25,234 bases of DNA from DASXTB01 sp036505615 (lineage in GTDB: Bacteria; Acidobacteriota; UBA6911; JACQSX01), in the NCBI GenBank assembly GCA_036505615.1, contig DASXTB010000025.1:1-25234 (forward strand). Direction: 5' to 3'. Below are positions 1-6,293 of the stretch, piece by piece (within the stretch, counting starts at the first letter, position 1; each line of letters begins with the position of its first letter). The notes beneath the pieces were generated by a model, which was not told where the DNA came from, did not search any database, and saw nothing but the letters and a program-made list of their open reading frames with translations. The position numbers were made by a program, and so were the translations under genes.

Positions 1-432
1 ACTCCCCGCTGTTGTCGAAACAGTGGGTCCAGCCACGTAGGACATCGCCCCGGTGCTGGTCTGAAGCCAATTCTGACAGAACGCCGTCCCACCAGGTAAA
101 CAGAGTCCCAGTGAGATAGGACCGGTAGTGGCGTGGTCATCGGCCCCGAGCAGAATGAAAGTCTGGCTTCCATTCTCCGGTAGAGGAATAAAGCGCGAGC
201 CGCACAATCCGTTGGGCGAGGCGGCGTTAATGATGGTTCCGTTTGGGTCAGTGCCCGCGATCACGAAGTTATGAACGAGCTCAGTGCATGCGCCGCCATA
301 GTACGAAGCGTACGGAGGGGAGACTTGTTCTATACCGGGTGCTTGTGCCGCAGTCTTGTCGGGGAATAAAAGCGCCAGAGATGCTACTACGGGTAGGGCA
401 AGCAGTAACCGAAAGATTCCCGTTCTATTCAT
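1..432 (-). CDS. Secreted protein of unknown function, N-terminal part (cut by window edge)
   Basis: This frame is open from an ATG at 430-432 to the left edge, 144 codons, with no stop. It begins MNRTGIFRLLLALPVV, a typical signal peptide: a short basic start, a hydrophobic core to about residue 23, then an AxA-like stretch (KTAAQAPG) suited to signal peptidase I near residue 30. The rest of the visible part is rich in Gly, Thr, Ser and Pro and has several Cys (CTEL, GLCG, LCLPG, FCQN), as in exported beta-rich proteins. I do not recognise the family. A weak GGAAG precedes the start. A possible promoter with an operator copy lies about 200 bases upstream, which would put it in the same regulon as the hydrolase operon and the aldehyde dehydrogenase. 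That the gene is real is fairly sure from the signal peptide and open frame; its function is unknown. Confidence 0.72.
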   Translation of the reverse strand, partial: MNRTGIFRLLLALPVVASLALLFPDKTAAQAPGIEQVSPPYASYYGGACTELVHNFVIAGTDPNGTIINAASPNGLCGSRFIPLPENGSQTFILLGADDHATTGPISLGLCLPGGTAFCQNWLQTSTGAMSYVAGPTVSTTAGS

Positions 433-629
433 GCAGCTTCCGTTTTTGATCGTGATCATTGCGGGCGCCTATCAAAACGCTCTTTGATTTGACCATCGCA
501 TCATTAGGAATAAGCAGGTCAGTATTGGTTCGAAAAGAATTTCGAATGTTTCATCCTCATTGGTAAGGGATTGAATTTTTTGGCTTGCGGCACTTGCAGC
601 GTTCATCAAACAAGCTTTTTCCACAAACA

Positions 630-649
630 GTCAACAGTTTACTGTTAAC
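630..649. promoter_or_regulatory. Putative GntR operator, copy 1 (diverged)
   Basis: GTCAACAGTTTAC (630-642) matches the reverse complement of the other two copies (GTTAACAGTTAAC) at 11 of 13 positions, and CTGTTAAC follows directly (642-649), giving overlapping half-sites. It covers the possible -10 element of the secreted-protein promoter. The binding protein is inferred to be the GntR/FCD regulator encoded at 5033-5728, because the best copy lies next to that gene. Confidence 0.5.
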
Positions 650-663
650 TAAGTTAAAGTCAA
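636..663 (-). promoter_or_regulatory. Possible sigma-70-type promoter for the left-edge secreted protein
   Basis: On the minus strand TTGACT (663-658), a 16-base spacer and TAAACT (641-636) resemble -35 and -10 boxes. The -10 lies inside operator copy 1, an arrangement expected for repression. The 5' leader to the ATG at 432 would be about 195 bases. This is a pattern match only. Confidence 0.35.
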
Positions 664-835
664 GTTTTTCGGCCGGCGGTTCCCCAATCTGCAGTTGGAA
701 GTAATTGAAAAAACTTTAATTTAAGCCTTAGCCTAGAATCCTGGTCGATTTTTAAGAGTGTTTTGGTTGAAATCTCGAAGTATCGCCTAGCATCCAGTTC
801 TCCGTTTCAGCCATGGATTCACCTCGGATGGCATT

Positions 836-2113
836 TTACTTTCTCTGGTTTATAGAAAGTGGCATCAGTCGAGAAGGGAGTCTGATTACGGCTGCCAGCG
901 CAAACAGCGTAGTAACTAGGCCCAGAGCAAAGCTGGCACGAAATCCCCAAGATTCCGTCACCGACCCATGTAGAACAGGTGAGATGCTGGAAACAGGAAT
1001 GGCCAATTGGAGCAACGACAAATTACGGGCCCCGTCGGCAGGCGGGGAAACAGCCAAAGTATAGTTAATAAAGTAAGCAGCACCCAACTCGGCCGCGCCC
1101 ATAAATCCGAAGCATACTAGGTAAAGATACCCAGGCATCGTCCAAGCCCACACAATTGAGATCATGAACAAGATTACGGTGGCGATGATAGGCGCTCGCT
1201 CGCCCCAGCGAAGAGCAATCGCGCCGAGCCCAAATCCAGCCATCGCCTTAAAACCGAAGCGAAGGGCCTGGATGACTCCAGATAGTTCTTTTGGATCTCT
1301 CCCAATGGCCACCTTCGTAAACAGTGAGAAATTCGACATTGCATTCAGGGTCAAAAACCAGCAGAAATAGCCGAGCCACAGGAGAACCAAATATCGCAGC
1401 CGTAGATACTTCCTCAGGCTCTCTGCGATATAAGGAATAAAAGGCTGTTGTTCTGGTTCCTCAGCGGGCGGGAGTTCGTATCGGCGGCTCACGAAGGCGA
1501 CCCCTGCCAGGCAGGGTACGCCGATAGAATACAGCAGCGCAAAATCATACGGATAGGGCAGTACGGAAATTCCCCGATTCAGAACATATTGGGCTCCGAC
1601 CGAAGCAATTACCGCAATAATGGGACCCGCCGTATAAGTCCATTTGAGTGTTTTCGCTCTCCCTTCAGTCGTTGTTCCACGACCCAGACACTGAAATATG
1701 TATACCCCCGAGAGCGATCCTAGAATGCCATAGACCAGTCCTTGACCGACCACGAAGGCAATTCGAATTGCATTTCCGACTGGAAGCAAAAGAGCTGCAC
1801 AGACCAATGCCATTGAAACAGCACTTACCGCGTTGGTCCAGACCACGACGGAGGCTTCCAGGCGAAGCGGAATGAAGTAAGTGAGAAAGAAGGGCGCTAT
1901 ATAGCCCAGCAGCCAAGCTGACGCCGGCAAGTTAGCAATGGTAGGGCTAGCTCCCAGCTTGTCACACAGGGCCGCCTGCACCACACCAACATAGATTACA
2001 GGCGCAGCAAGAAACATCAATTGCCAGGTGATGAAAAACACTGTCGCATTGCGCCACTCCATCGAGGGCGTGATGTTCCTGGCTTGCTCTTGAAGGTCTG
2101 CTGCAATTCTCAC
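836..2113 (-). CDS. MFS-type permease
   Basis: A 425-residue integral membrane protein with about twelve hydrophobic segments in two sets of six, split by a charged loop near residues 215-235 (RRYELPPAEEPEQQP). Size and topology fit the major facilitator superfamily; I see no sharp signature motif, so the subfamily and substrate are open. It is the last gene of the operon running from the hydrolase at 4624, about 100 bases after the NTF2-like gene, and is the natural candidate to import the compound the operon works on, or to export a product. The start is a GTG at 2113 with GGAG eleven bases upstream; an internal Met at residue 18 just before the first membrane segment is a possible alternative. 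The family call is secure in outline, the transport role is inferred. Confidence 0.85.
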   Translation of the reverse strand: MRIAADLQEQARNITPSMEWRNATVFFITWQLMFLAAPVIYVGVVQAALCDKLGASPTIANLPASAWLLGYIAPFFLTYFIPLRLEASVVVWTNAVSAVSMALVCAALLLPVGNAIRIAFVVGQGLVYGILGSLSGVYIFQCLGRGTTTEGRAKTLKWTYTAGPIIAVIASVGAQYVLNRGISVLPYPYDFALLYSIGVPCLAGVAFVSRRYELPPAEEPEQQPFIPYIAESLRKYLRLRYLVLLWLGYFCWFLTLNAMSNFSLFTKVAIGRDPKELSGVIQALRFGFKAMAGFGLGAIALRWGERAPIIATVILFMISIVWAWTMPGYLYLVCFGFMGAAELGAAYFINYTLAVSPPADGARNLSLLQLAIPVSSISPVLHGSVTESWGFRASFALGLVTTLFALAAVIRLPSRLMPLSINQRK

Positions 2114-2215
2114 GATATTCTTTGCTCCATCTGCAATTAATGACGGTTCGAAGATAGCCCGCGGTTATCCCAGCTCTTTACCGAAACGTATGCGATTCTT
2201 CTGCTGCGTATACTC

Positions 2216-2617
2216 TCAGTCTCCTGTTTGAGGCAGATCCGTAGCACCCATGTCGCGTGCTATCTTCCAGGATCCATTCGATTCTCTGCGTAATATCTGG
2301 ATGAATTTGCCACGGTCTTGAACGGGCCGACCCCCACTCTTGGGGGTTGCCGTTGAGGTGTAGGTCCCTCGGTTGAAGGCCCAATCCTTGCCGATCCCAA
2401 TCTCCTCGGAAGTACACTCGAGCCTATACGTGAACTGATCGAAATATCTCTTTTTCCAGGCTGTTATTGCTTTCTTTCCGACAATTGCAGGCTCCTGAGT
2501 AGCCAACACGATCCCGTCTTCTGTCCACAGGGACATGACTTGTGCCACATCCCCGGAGTTGTATCCGGCGGCATATTCTTTCAAGATTTTTTTAATGGCA
2601 TCTTCATCTGTTTTCAT
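2216..2617 (-). CDS. NTF2-like / SnoaL-like (DUF4440-type) protein
   Basis: A 133-residue soluble protein with the pattern of the NTF2-like superfamily: an N-terminal helix (DEDAIKKILKEYAAGYNSGD), the characteristic LWTEDGIVL strand, GKKAITAW, and a C-terminal sheet ending RRESNGSWKIARDMG. Such small alpha+beta barrels act as isomerases, hydrolases or small-ligand binding proteins, and many have no assigned reaction. A strong AGAGGAG ribosome site precedes the ATG. It sits 51 bases after the second cupin and before the MFS gene, so it is probably co-transcribed with the hydrolase operon. There is no signal peptide, so it is cytoplasmic. The fold is well supported, the function is not known. 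Confidence 0.85.
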   Translation of the reverse strand: MKTDEDAIKKILKEYAAGYNSGDVAQVMSLWTEDGIVLATQEPAIVGKKAITAWKKRYFDQFTYRLECTSEEIGIGKDWAFNRGTYTSTATPKSGGRPVQDRGKFIQILRRESNGSWKIARDMGATDLPQTGD

Positions 2618-2668
2618 GATCTCCTCTTTTTAGAATGACCCGAAATTGGACGTTTAAGACAGACTCGG

Positions 2669-3079
2669 TTATTTGGTTTGCTCTTGCGACCCTCCCCAGA
2701 AGGCGTCGCTTCCGAAGTAGCGGGGGCGCGGCATTGATACCCAGAGAAAGCGCACTGGCTCGTCGCTTAGGACTTTCGCTTTGATGCTGAGACCCATCTT
2801 CGCAAGCAGCACATTGCCCTCGCGCACGACAACCTTGTGGTGGTCGTTAAACATGGGGGGATTGCTCCACTCCAGTTCGAGTTCGCCTTGGATGATGTAC
2901 CACACCTCATCGTTCCAGAGATGCCACGGATGGGAGAGATCGGCCCCCTTACGCTTTTCAGCGAACGCTGCTATGCACGTCGGGTCGTCAAACTTCAGAT
3001 CTTCCCACGTCGTGTAGTGCCCATCGTAGGCTTGATACTTTTTGAGATTATTCGGATCGAAACGCGCGACTTGCAGCAT
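2669..3079 (-). CDS. Cupin-domain protein (second of a tandem pair)
   Basis: A 136-residue single-domain cupin. Residues 50-75 (PWHLWNDEVWYIIQGELELEW) carry cupin motif 1 in reduced form: one His, an Asn and a Glu rather than HxHxxxE. The second motif region (EGNVLLAKMG...KAKVL) lacks the usual His. It is a clear tandem duplicate of the cupin just upstream (3138-3539): over about 130 aligned residues roughly half are identical by eye, including PPMFNDHHK and MPRPRYFG. AAGGAAGGAGA lies seven bases before the ATG. It is the third gene of the operon. A sugar-acid isomerase, small-molecule binding or dioxygenase-like role is possible, but the incomplete metal site makes a specific reaction hard to name. 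Confidence 0.87.
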   Translation of the reverse strand: MLQVARFDPNNLKKYQAYDGHYTTWEDLKFDDPTCIAAFAEKRKGADLSHPWHLWNDEVWYIIQGELELEWSNPPMFNDHHKVVVREGNVLLAKMGLSIKAKVLSDEPVRFLWVSMPRPRYFGSDAFWGGSQEQTK

Positions 3080-3137
3080 TGGTCAATCTCCTTCCTTGGT
3101 CCTGAATTCGCAGGTCAGGATCGTTGTTTTTCGCTGT

Positions 3138-3539
3138 CTATGGATTAGTTGCTCCCCAAAAAGATTCATTTCCGAAATAGCGTGGTCGCGGCATTGTGAC
3201 CCACACGAAACGCACCGGATCCGAGCCGAGCACCCGCGGTTTGACGTTCATTCCCAGTCTCACAAGGATCAGATCCCCGGCGCAAACAACCGTCTTATGA
3301 TGATCATTGAACATGGGCGGGGTGCTCCACTCCAGCTCCATTTCTCCTTGCAGTACGTAAAACAGTTCTTGATTCCAGTAGTGCCAGGGGGCAGAGGTTT
3401 GATCGTTCGGTCTCAGTTCAGCTAAGCCCGCCGCACATGCCGGGTCGTCCAGGGCCATATCCTCCCAGGCTCTATAGCGTCCCTGGTGGGACTCAAACCT
3501 CTTGAGACGGTGCGGATCAAGTCTAGCGATCTGTAGCAT
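3138..3539 (-). CDS. Cupin-domain protein (first of a tandem pair)
   Basis: A 133-residue single-domain cupin, paralogous to the next gene (2669-3079). It has the same reduced motif 1 (PWHYWNQELFYVLQGEMELEW) and the same PPMFNDHHK and MPRPRYFG blocks. I place the start at the ATG at 3537-3539 because this gives MLQIARLDP, matching MLQVARFDP of the paralog. The frame also extends upstream to a TTG at 3602 that overlaps the stop of the hydrolase gene; the extra 21 residues (MTGKCPARD...) have no counterpart in the paralog. No strong ribosome site precedes the ATG, so translational coupling to the upstream gene through the TTG cannot be excluded. Same operon; function unknown beyond the fold. 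Confidence 0.87.
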   Translation of the reverse strand: MLQIARLDPHRLKRFESHQGRYRAWEDMALDDPACAAGLAELRPNDQTSAPWHYWNQELFYVLQGEMELEWSTPPMFNDHHKTVVCAGDLILVRLGMNVKPRVLGSDPVRFVWVTMPRPRYFGNESFWGATNP

Positions 3540-3598
3540 CAGAGTCAGAGTGTTCTCAGCCTGGCGGGCACCCAAGTCACGTGCCGGACATTTGCCAG

Positions 3599-4624
3599 TC
3601 AAAATGGCAACACGCGTTGAGGGTTATCCACGCGCATTGTGTGAATCTGCGCGGGAGTTACTCCGGCAGAAAGAAACATCGGCTCCACATGTTTACTTAG
3701 GTGCGAATAGCCCCACCCTCCGTAACTCCGCAATTCCAGCTTGGTAGCTATGTCATGCGAGAGGAGAATCTGAGAAACGTATCCGAGACGAATCAGCTCG
3801 GAGACGAACGCCACGCGCTCACAGTCCAGCGGGTCACGGCAATTGTAAATGTCGTGATGGTGCTCCTGCCCAAAGCAATCGTATTCGAGATAGGCTCCCC
3901 GGTCGGCCATTGCCTTATGCAAATCCAAGTCCATCTCATACTCCAAATGACCCATGATAACTCGCGTCAAATCGGCGCCTTCCTCCTGGACGATATCGAG
4001 AACGCGAAGCTTGTCTCCTTTGGGCCAAGGGGGATGAACCGTGATGGCCGCACCTGTTTCGCGCGAGGCTAGGGCAGCGGCACGGAGAGCTTTCTCTTCA
4101 TCAGGCAAAATGCCCAGGCTGAGCCCGATCTCTCCAATGATGCCGGCGCGGACGCCCGTATCACCAATCCCTTCCGTGAGCTCCAGGACGATTTCATCCG
4201 CTAGTTCTTCTTTAGTTCGAGTGGCCACATAAGGCGGGTGAGTGGCCGCAAGATAGAATCCACAGCCACACACGACATTCAAACCGGTCGCACGCGCCAC
4301 CTGTTGCATTCCGACAGGGTTACGCCCGATTCCAGGCGGAGTGACGTCTACAATTGTGCTGCCACGAGCGCGCTTGAAGGCCAACGCTTCTTCAATCATC
4401 ATGGCGGGGTTGTCCAAGACAAGAGCATCTCGTGACAGAAACGGCTCTCGGCGGAAAATCCCCAGGTTGGCCAGCGTGATCGGTTGATCAGCGACGGAAG
4501 CTTCCTCAAGCGTGCGTGGTTTCTCCCACCAGCATCGGATGTCAACGAACAGATGCTCATGCATGAGCGCGACCCCGAGCTCTTCTTGAGAGATCGGCCC
4601 CAGTACCGTCATCACTTGCTTCAT
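3599..4624 (-). CDS. Phosphotriesterase-family metal-dependent hydrolase (lactonase-like)
   Basis: A 341-residue amidohydrolase-superfamily enzyme of the phosphotriesterase branch. The metal ligands are all visible: HxH at H22/H24 (MHEHLFVD), bridging E165 (GIIGEIG), H197 (TVHPPW), H226 (IMGHLE) and D291 (LLSHDI). The bridging residue is Glu rather than the carboxylated Lys of classical phosphotriesterases and PLL lactonases; E. coli PHP (YhfV) and related proteins of unknown or lactone/ester substrate share this. It is the first gene of the minus-strand operon with two cupins, an NTF2-like protein and an MFS permease. The start is the ATG at 4624 giving MKQVMTVLGP, which matches the N-terminus of the second family member at 20039-20992; an upstream Met at 4657 lacks support. 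A promoter and operator lie about 100 bases upstream. The family is sure, the substrate open; a lactone or cyclic ester is my best guess. Confidence 0.92.
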   Translation of the reverse strand: MKQVMTVLGPISQEELGVALMHEHLFVDIRCWWEKPRTLEEASVADQPITLANLGIFRREPFLSRDALVLDNPAMMIEEALAFKRARGSTIVDVTPPGIGRNPVGMQQVARATGLNVVCGCGFYLAATHPPYVATRTKEELADEIVLELTEGIGDTGVRAGIIGEIGLSLGILPDEEKALRAAALASRETGAAITVHPPWPKGDKLRVLDIVQEEGADLTRVIMGHLEYEMDLDLHKAMADRGAYLEYDCFGQEHHHDIYNCRDPLDCERVAFVSELIRLGYVSQILLSHDIATKLELRSYGGWGYSHLSKHVEPMFLSAGVTPAQIHTMRVDNPQRVLPF

Positions 4625-4724
4625 CGTTAGATCTTCTCGGTTTGACAGACACACCAATCAATTCCCTTGGCGTGCCTTCACTTGGGCCTCTCCATGCCAC
4701 TCTTAATTTGACAGCAGCTTCGCG

Positions 4725-4740
4725 GTTAACTGTTAACAGC
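4725..4740. promoter_or_regulatory. Putative GntR operator, copy 2
   Basis: GTTAACTGTTAACAGC. Its first 13 bases form a perfect inverted repeat, GTTAAC-T-GTTAAC. It equals copy 3 (6009-6024) at 15 of 16 positions. It sits just downstream of a possible -10 box on the minus strand and about 100 bases before the start of the hydrolase operon, a typical position for a repressor site. The GntR/FCD protein encoded next door is the likely binder; that link is inference. Confidence 0.68.
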
Positions 4741-4743
4741 GCG

Positions 4744-4772
4744 ATCTTAGCGCTTAGGCCCACAAGCTGCAA
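4744..4772 (-). promoter_or_regulatory. Possible promoter of the hydrolase-cupin-MFS operon
   Basis: Reading the minus strand, TTGCAG (4772-4767), a 17-base spacer and TAAGAT (4749-4744) resemble a sigma-70-type promoter. The operator follows three to six bases later and would cover the transcription start. The -35 match is only partial. Confidence 0.4.
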
Positions 4773-5032
4773 CAAGCTTTTTCACCCAAGCCTTTGCTCC
4801 CCTAGTCAAGCTCCCGGGTTATGCCGGTGCCATATAAGTTCTGGGTTAATAGGACTCTTCGGCCGCGGGAATGTGCCTCACGACACTCACACTGAAGGGC
4901 ACTGGTTATGAAGGGCTAGCGGCGACGTCCCACGGATTGTCTAGGGAAGGGGACAATAGTGGCCTCCAAGAGAGGTGGCCATCGGATCTTTGCCTGAGCG
5001 CGAAACAGCGATGCGTGTGTAGACTGAGTCTC

Positions 5033-5728
5033 TTACTTTTCCTGTATGAGGTCCAACAACCTACTCCAATTCTCGAAATTCGTGGAGCCGAAAAGATTTC
5101 TGATACACGATTCTGCGGTCTTGTCGGTCTCTCCGGCTAGGTACGCAATCACAAGCTGATGATCGGCTTCCAGCCTTCTGCGAGTCTCGCTGATCTCCTT
5201 GTAGTCGCCGGCCTTGGGCATCTTGTAATATGCGAAAAAAGGGGTCGTGATCTTGACCAAGACCTCGCCGAGGTTGTGATGTCCGGACATATTCCAGATT
5301 TTCTGATGAAACTCGAAATCGGCTTGGCTGGCTTCGGCGAATTTACCAGCCTCAAACGCATCAACCATCTTCTTTAATATTTTCCTCAGTGCGTTAATCT
5401 GGTGCGGTGTAACTGATTCTCTTGCGAGTTTCAAAGCCAAGAGTTCCAAGACGGCTCTCAAACTCGTAATTTCCGAGCGATCCTCGGGGGCGAGTTGAAT
5501 GACGAACCATCCTTTGTTGTGGACGTGCTGGACAAGCGATTCCCTTTCCAACTGGAGGAGGGCTTCCCTGATTGGGCCGCGGCTGAGTTGTAGCTTTTTC
5601 GCGAGTTCGGCCTCGAAAATCTGCTCTCCCGGCTCATAAATCCCGTCGAAAATTGCCTTCTTGAGGAGCTGGCGAACCTCATTACGCATTCCACTGAATT
5701 GAGCAGTTTCGAACTTTAGAGATTTCAT
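5033..5728 (-). CDS. GntR-family transcriptional regulator, FCD (FadR-like) subfamily
   Basis: A 231-residue DNA-binding regulator. Residues 14-80 form the winged helix-turn-helix (ELAKKLQLSRGPIREALLQLERESLVQHVHNKGWFVIQ), the hallmark of GntR proteins. The all-helical FCD effector domain follows, with DFEFHQKIW and ADHQLVIAYLAGE supplying likely metal or acid ligands. The last FCD His, normally in a C-terminal mraHl-type motif, appears replaced (CIRNLFGS), so metal binding may differ. FCD regulators usually respond to organic acids or sugar acids. I choose the ATG at 5728 because GGAGAGGAA precedes it and it gives the normal family length; the frame runs on to 5887 without support. It lies between two divergent catabolic units, each with a near-identical operator, so it most likely represses both and perhaps itself. 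Confidence 0.93.
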   Translation of the reverse strand: MKSLKFETAQFSGMRNEVRQLLKKAIFDGIYEPGEQIFEAELAKKLQLSRGPIREALLQLERESLVQHVHNKGWFVIQLAPEDRSEITSLRAVLELLALKLARESVTPHQINALRKILKKMVDAFEAGKFAEASQADFEFHQKIWNMSGHHNLGEVLVKITTPFFAYYKMPKAGDYKEISETRRRLEADHQLVIAYLAGETDKTAESCIRNLFGSTNFENWSRLLDLIQEK

Positions 5729-5977
5729 TTCCTCTCCATTCAATTGCTGACCACCCCTTCGACTGTTAGTCGTTGATAGCACATCTCTGGTGCAAAATCT
5801 ACTTTCTGGCTCCAATTCAACCTTCGTCGGCTTGGGTCCGATTAAGACGACCGCAAGCGATGGGAGCACAGGATCTGATAGGCGCATCGAACTTTCGTTC
5901 GCATGAGAGGCCCCTTCCTTCAGTAGGACGGGTCCCGACCACTCTGGCTTAGATATAAGTCATACTATTAAAGATGA

Positions 5978-6006
5978 TTGACAAAAGAGGTCATTGAGAG
6001 TAAAAG
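5978..6006 (+). promoter_or_regulatory. Promoter for the aldehyde dehydrogenase-aldolase unit
   Basis: A perfect -35 TTGACA (5978-5983) is followed by an exact 17-base spacer and TAAAAG (6001-6006), which matches the -10 consensus at four of six positions. Operator copy 3 begins two bases later, so a bound repressor would cover the transcription start. The first gene would begin about 280 bases downstream. Confidence 0.55.
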
Positions 6007-6008
6007 TT

Positions 6009-6024
6009 GTTAACTGTTGACAGC
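6009..6024. promoter_or_regulatory. Putative GntR operator, copy 3
   Basis: GTTAACTGTTGACAGC, identical to copy 2 except for G in place of A at position 11 of the site. It is placed immediately downstream of the -10 box of the aldehyde dehydrogenase promoter and midway between that gene and the GntR gene, so it could also serve autoregulation. The assignment to the neighbouring FCD regulator is inference from position and repetition. Confidence 0.68.
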
Positions 6025-6293
6025 AAGCAGCCAAACATCGGCTAGGCCGGACCTGAGCCAATATAAATTACATCCCGTAGTGGAAAAGGAAGTACAGCGA
6101 TCCGTAAAGCGCATATGCCGCAATGCTCTCGATGCATCTTCCACTGCGGATAAGGTTTGTGGTCTTCTATTACTACCGTGAAAATCATCCTGTTATCGCT
6201 CTGGGAGCAGGCTTGAGAACATGCTGCTCTACCTGACGCCAACGACGTTTTAGATCTAACCTTGAGACAGGCTTGAGGAACTCTCTCTATTGG

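Larger units (their letters stand above)
433..835. other. Intergenic region with operator copy and A/T-rich promoter
   Basis: About 400 bases without a gene, between the start of the secreted protein and the stop of the MFS gene, both on the minus strand. It is A/T-rich in its middle. It holds the third operator copy and a possible minus-strand promoter (both listed separately). A 12-base palindrome TGATCGTGATCA (447-458) lies 15 bases upstream of the secreted protein's start, and a weak GCCAT/ATGGC hairpin (810-832) sits just past the MFS stop without a T-tract. No coding frame with gene-like character was seen. Confidence 0.6.
4625..5032. other. Intergenic region upstream of the hydrolase operon
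   Basis: About 400 bases between the GntR stop and the hydrolase start, both on the minus strand. It contains the operator and promoter at 4725-4772 (separate entries). Nearer the GntR stop are a dyad ATTGTC-N10-GACAAT (4936-4957) and an imperfect hairpin TGGCCTC...GAGGTGGCCA (4960-4981). The latter is about 50 bases past the GntR stop and could weakly end that transcript, but has no T-tract. No gene was seen here. Confidence 0.55.
5729..6293. other. Divergent control region and long leader before the aldehyde dehydrogenase
   Basis: About 565 bases between the GntR start (minus) and the aldehyde dehydrogenase start (plus). It holds a plus-strand promoter and operator copy 3 (separate entries). 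Downstream of these is a leader of about 280 bases containing an inverted repeat, AGTGGAA (6079-6085) with TTCCACT (6139-6145), and a direct repeat, CAGGCTTGAG (6208-6217 and 6268-6277). A ten-codon frame starts at ATG 6221. No substantial gene was seen; whether the leader is regulatory is open. Confidence 0.55.

Noticed and set aside
3540..3602. A longer cupin starting at a TTG that overlaps the hydrolase stop
   Set aside because: The added 21 residues have no match in the paralog, whose N-terminus aligns exactly with the ATG at 3539.
3599..4624. Organophosphate-degrading phosphotriesterase (opd-like)
   Set aside because: The bridging carboxylated Lys is replaced by Glu and the overall pattern is that of PHP-like members, so the name would mislead.
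5729..5887. A longer GntR protein of 284 residues
   Set aside because: The extra residues precede the winged helix-turn-helix without family features, and a good ribosome site marks the ATG at 5728.
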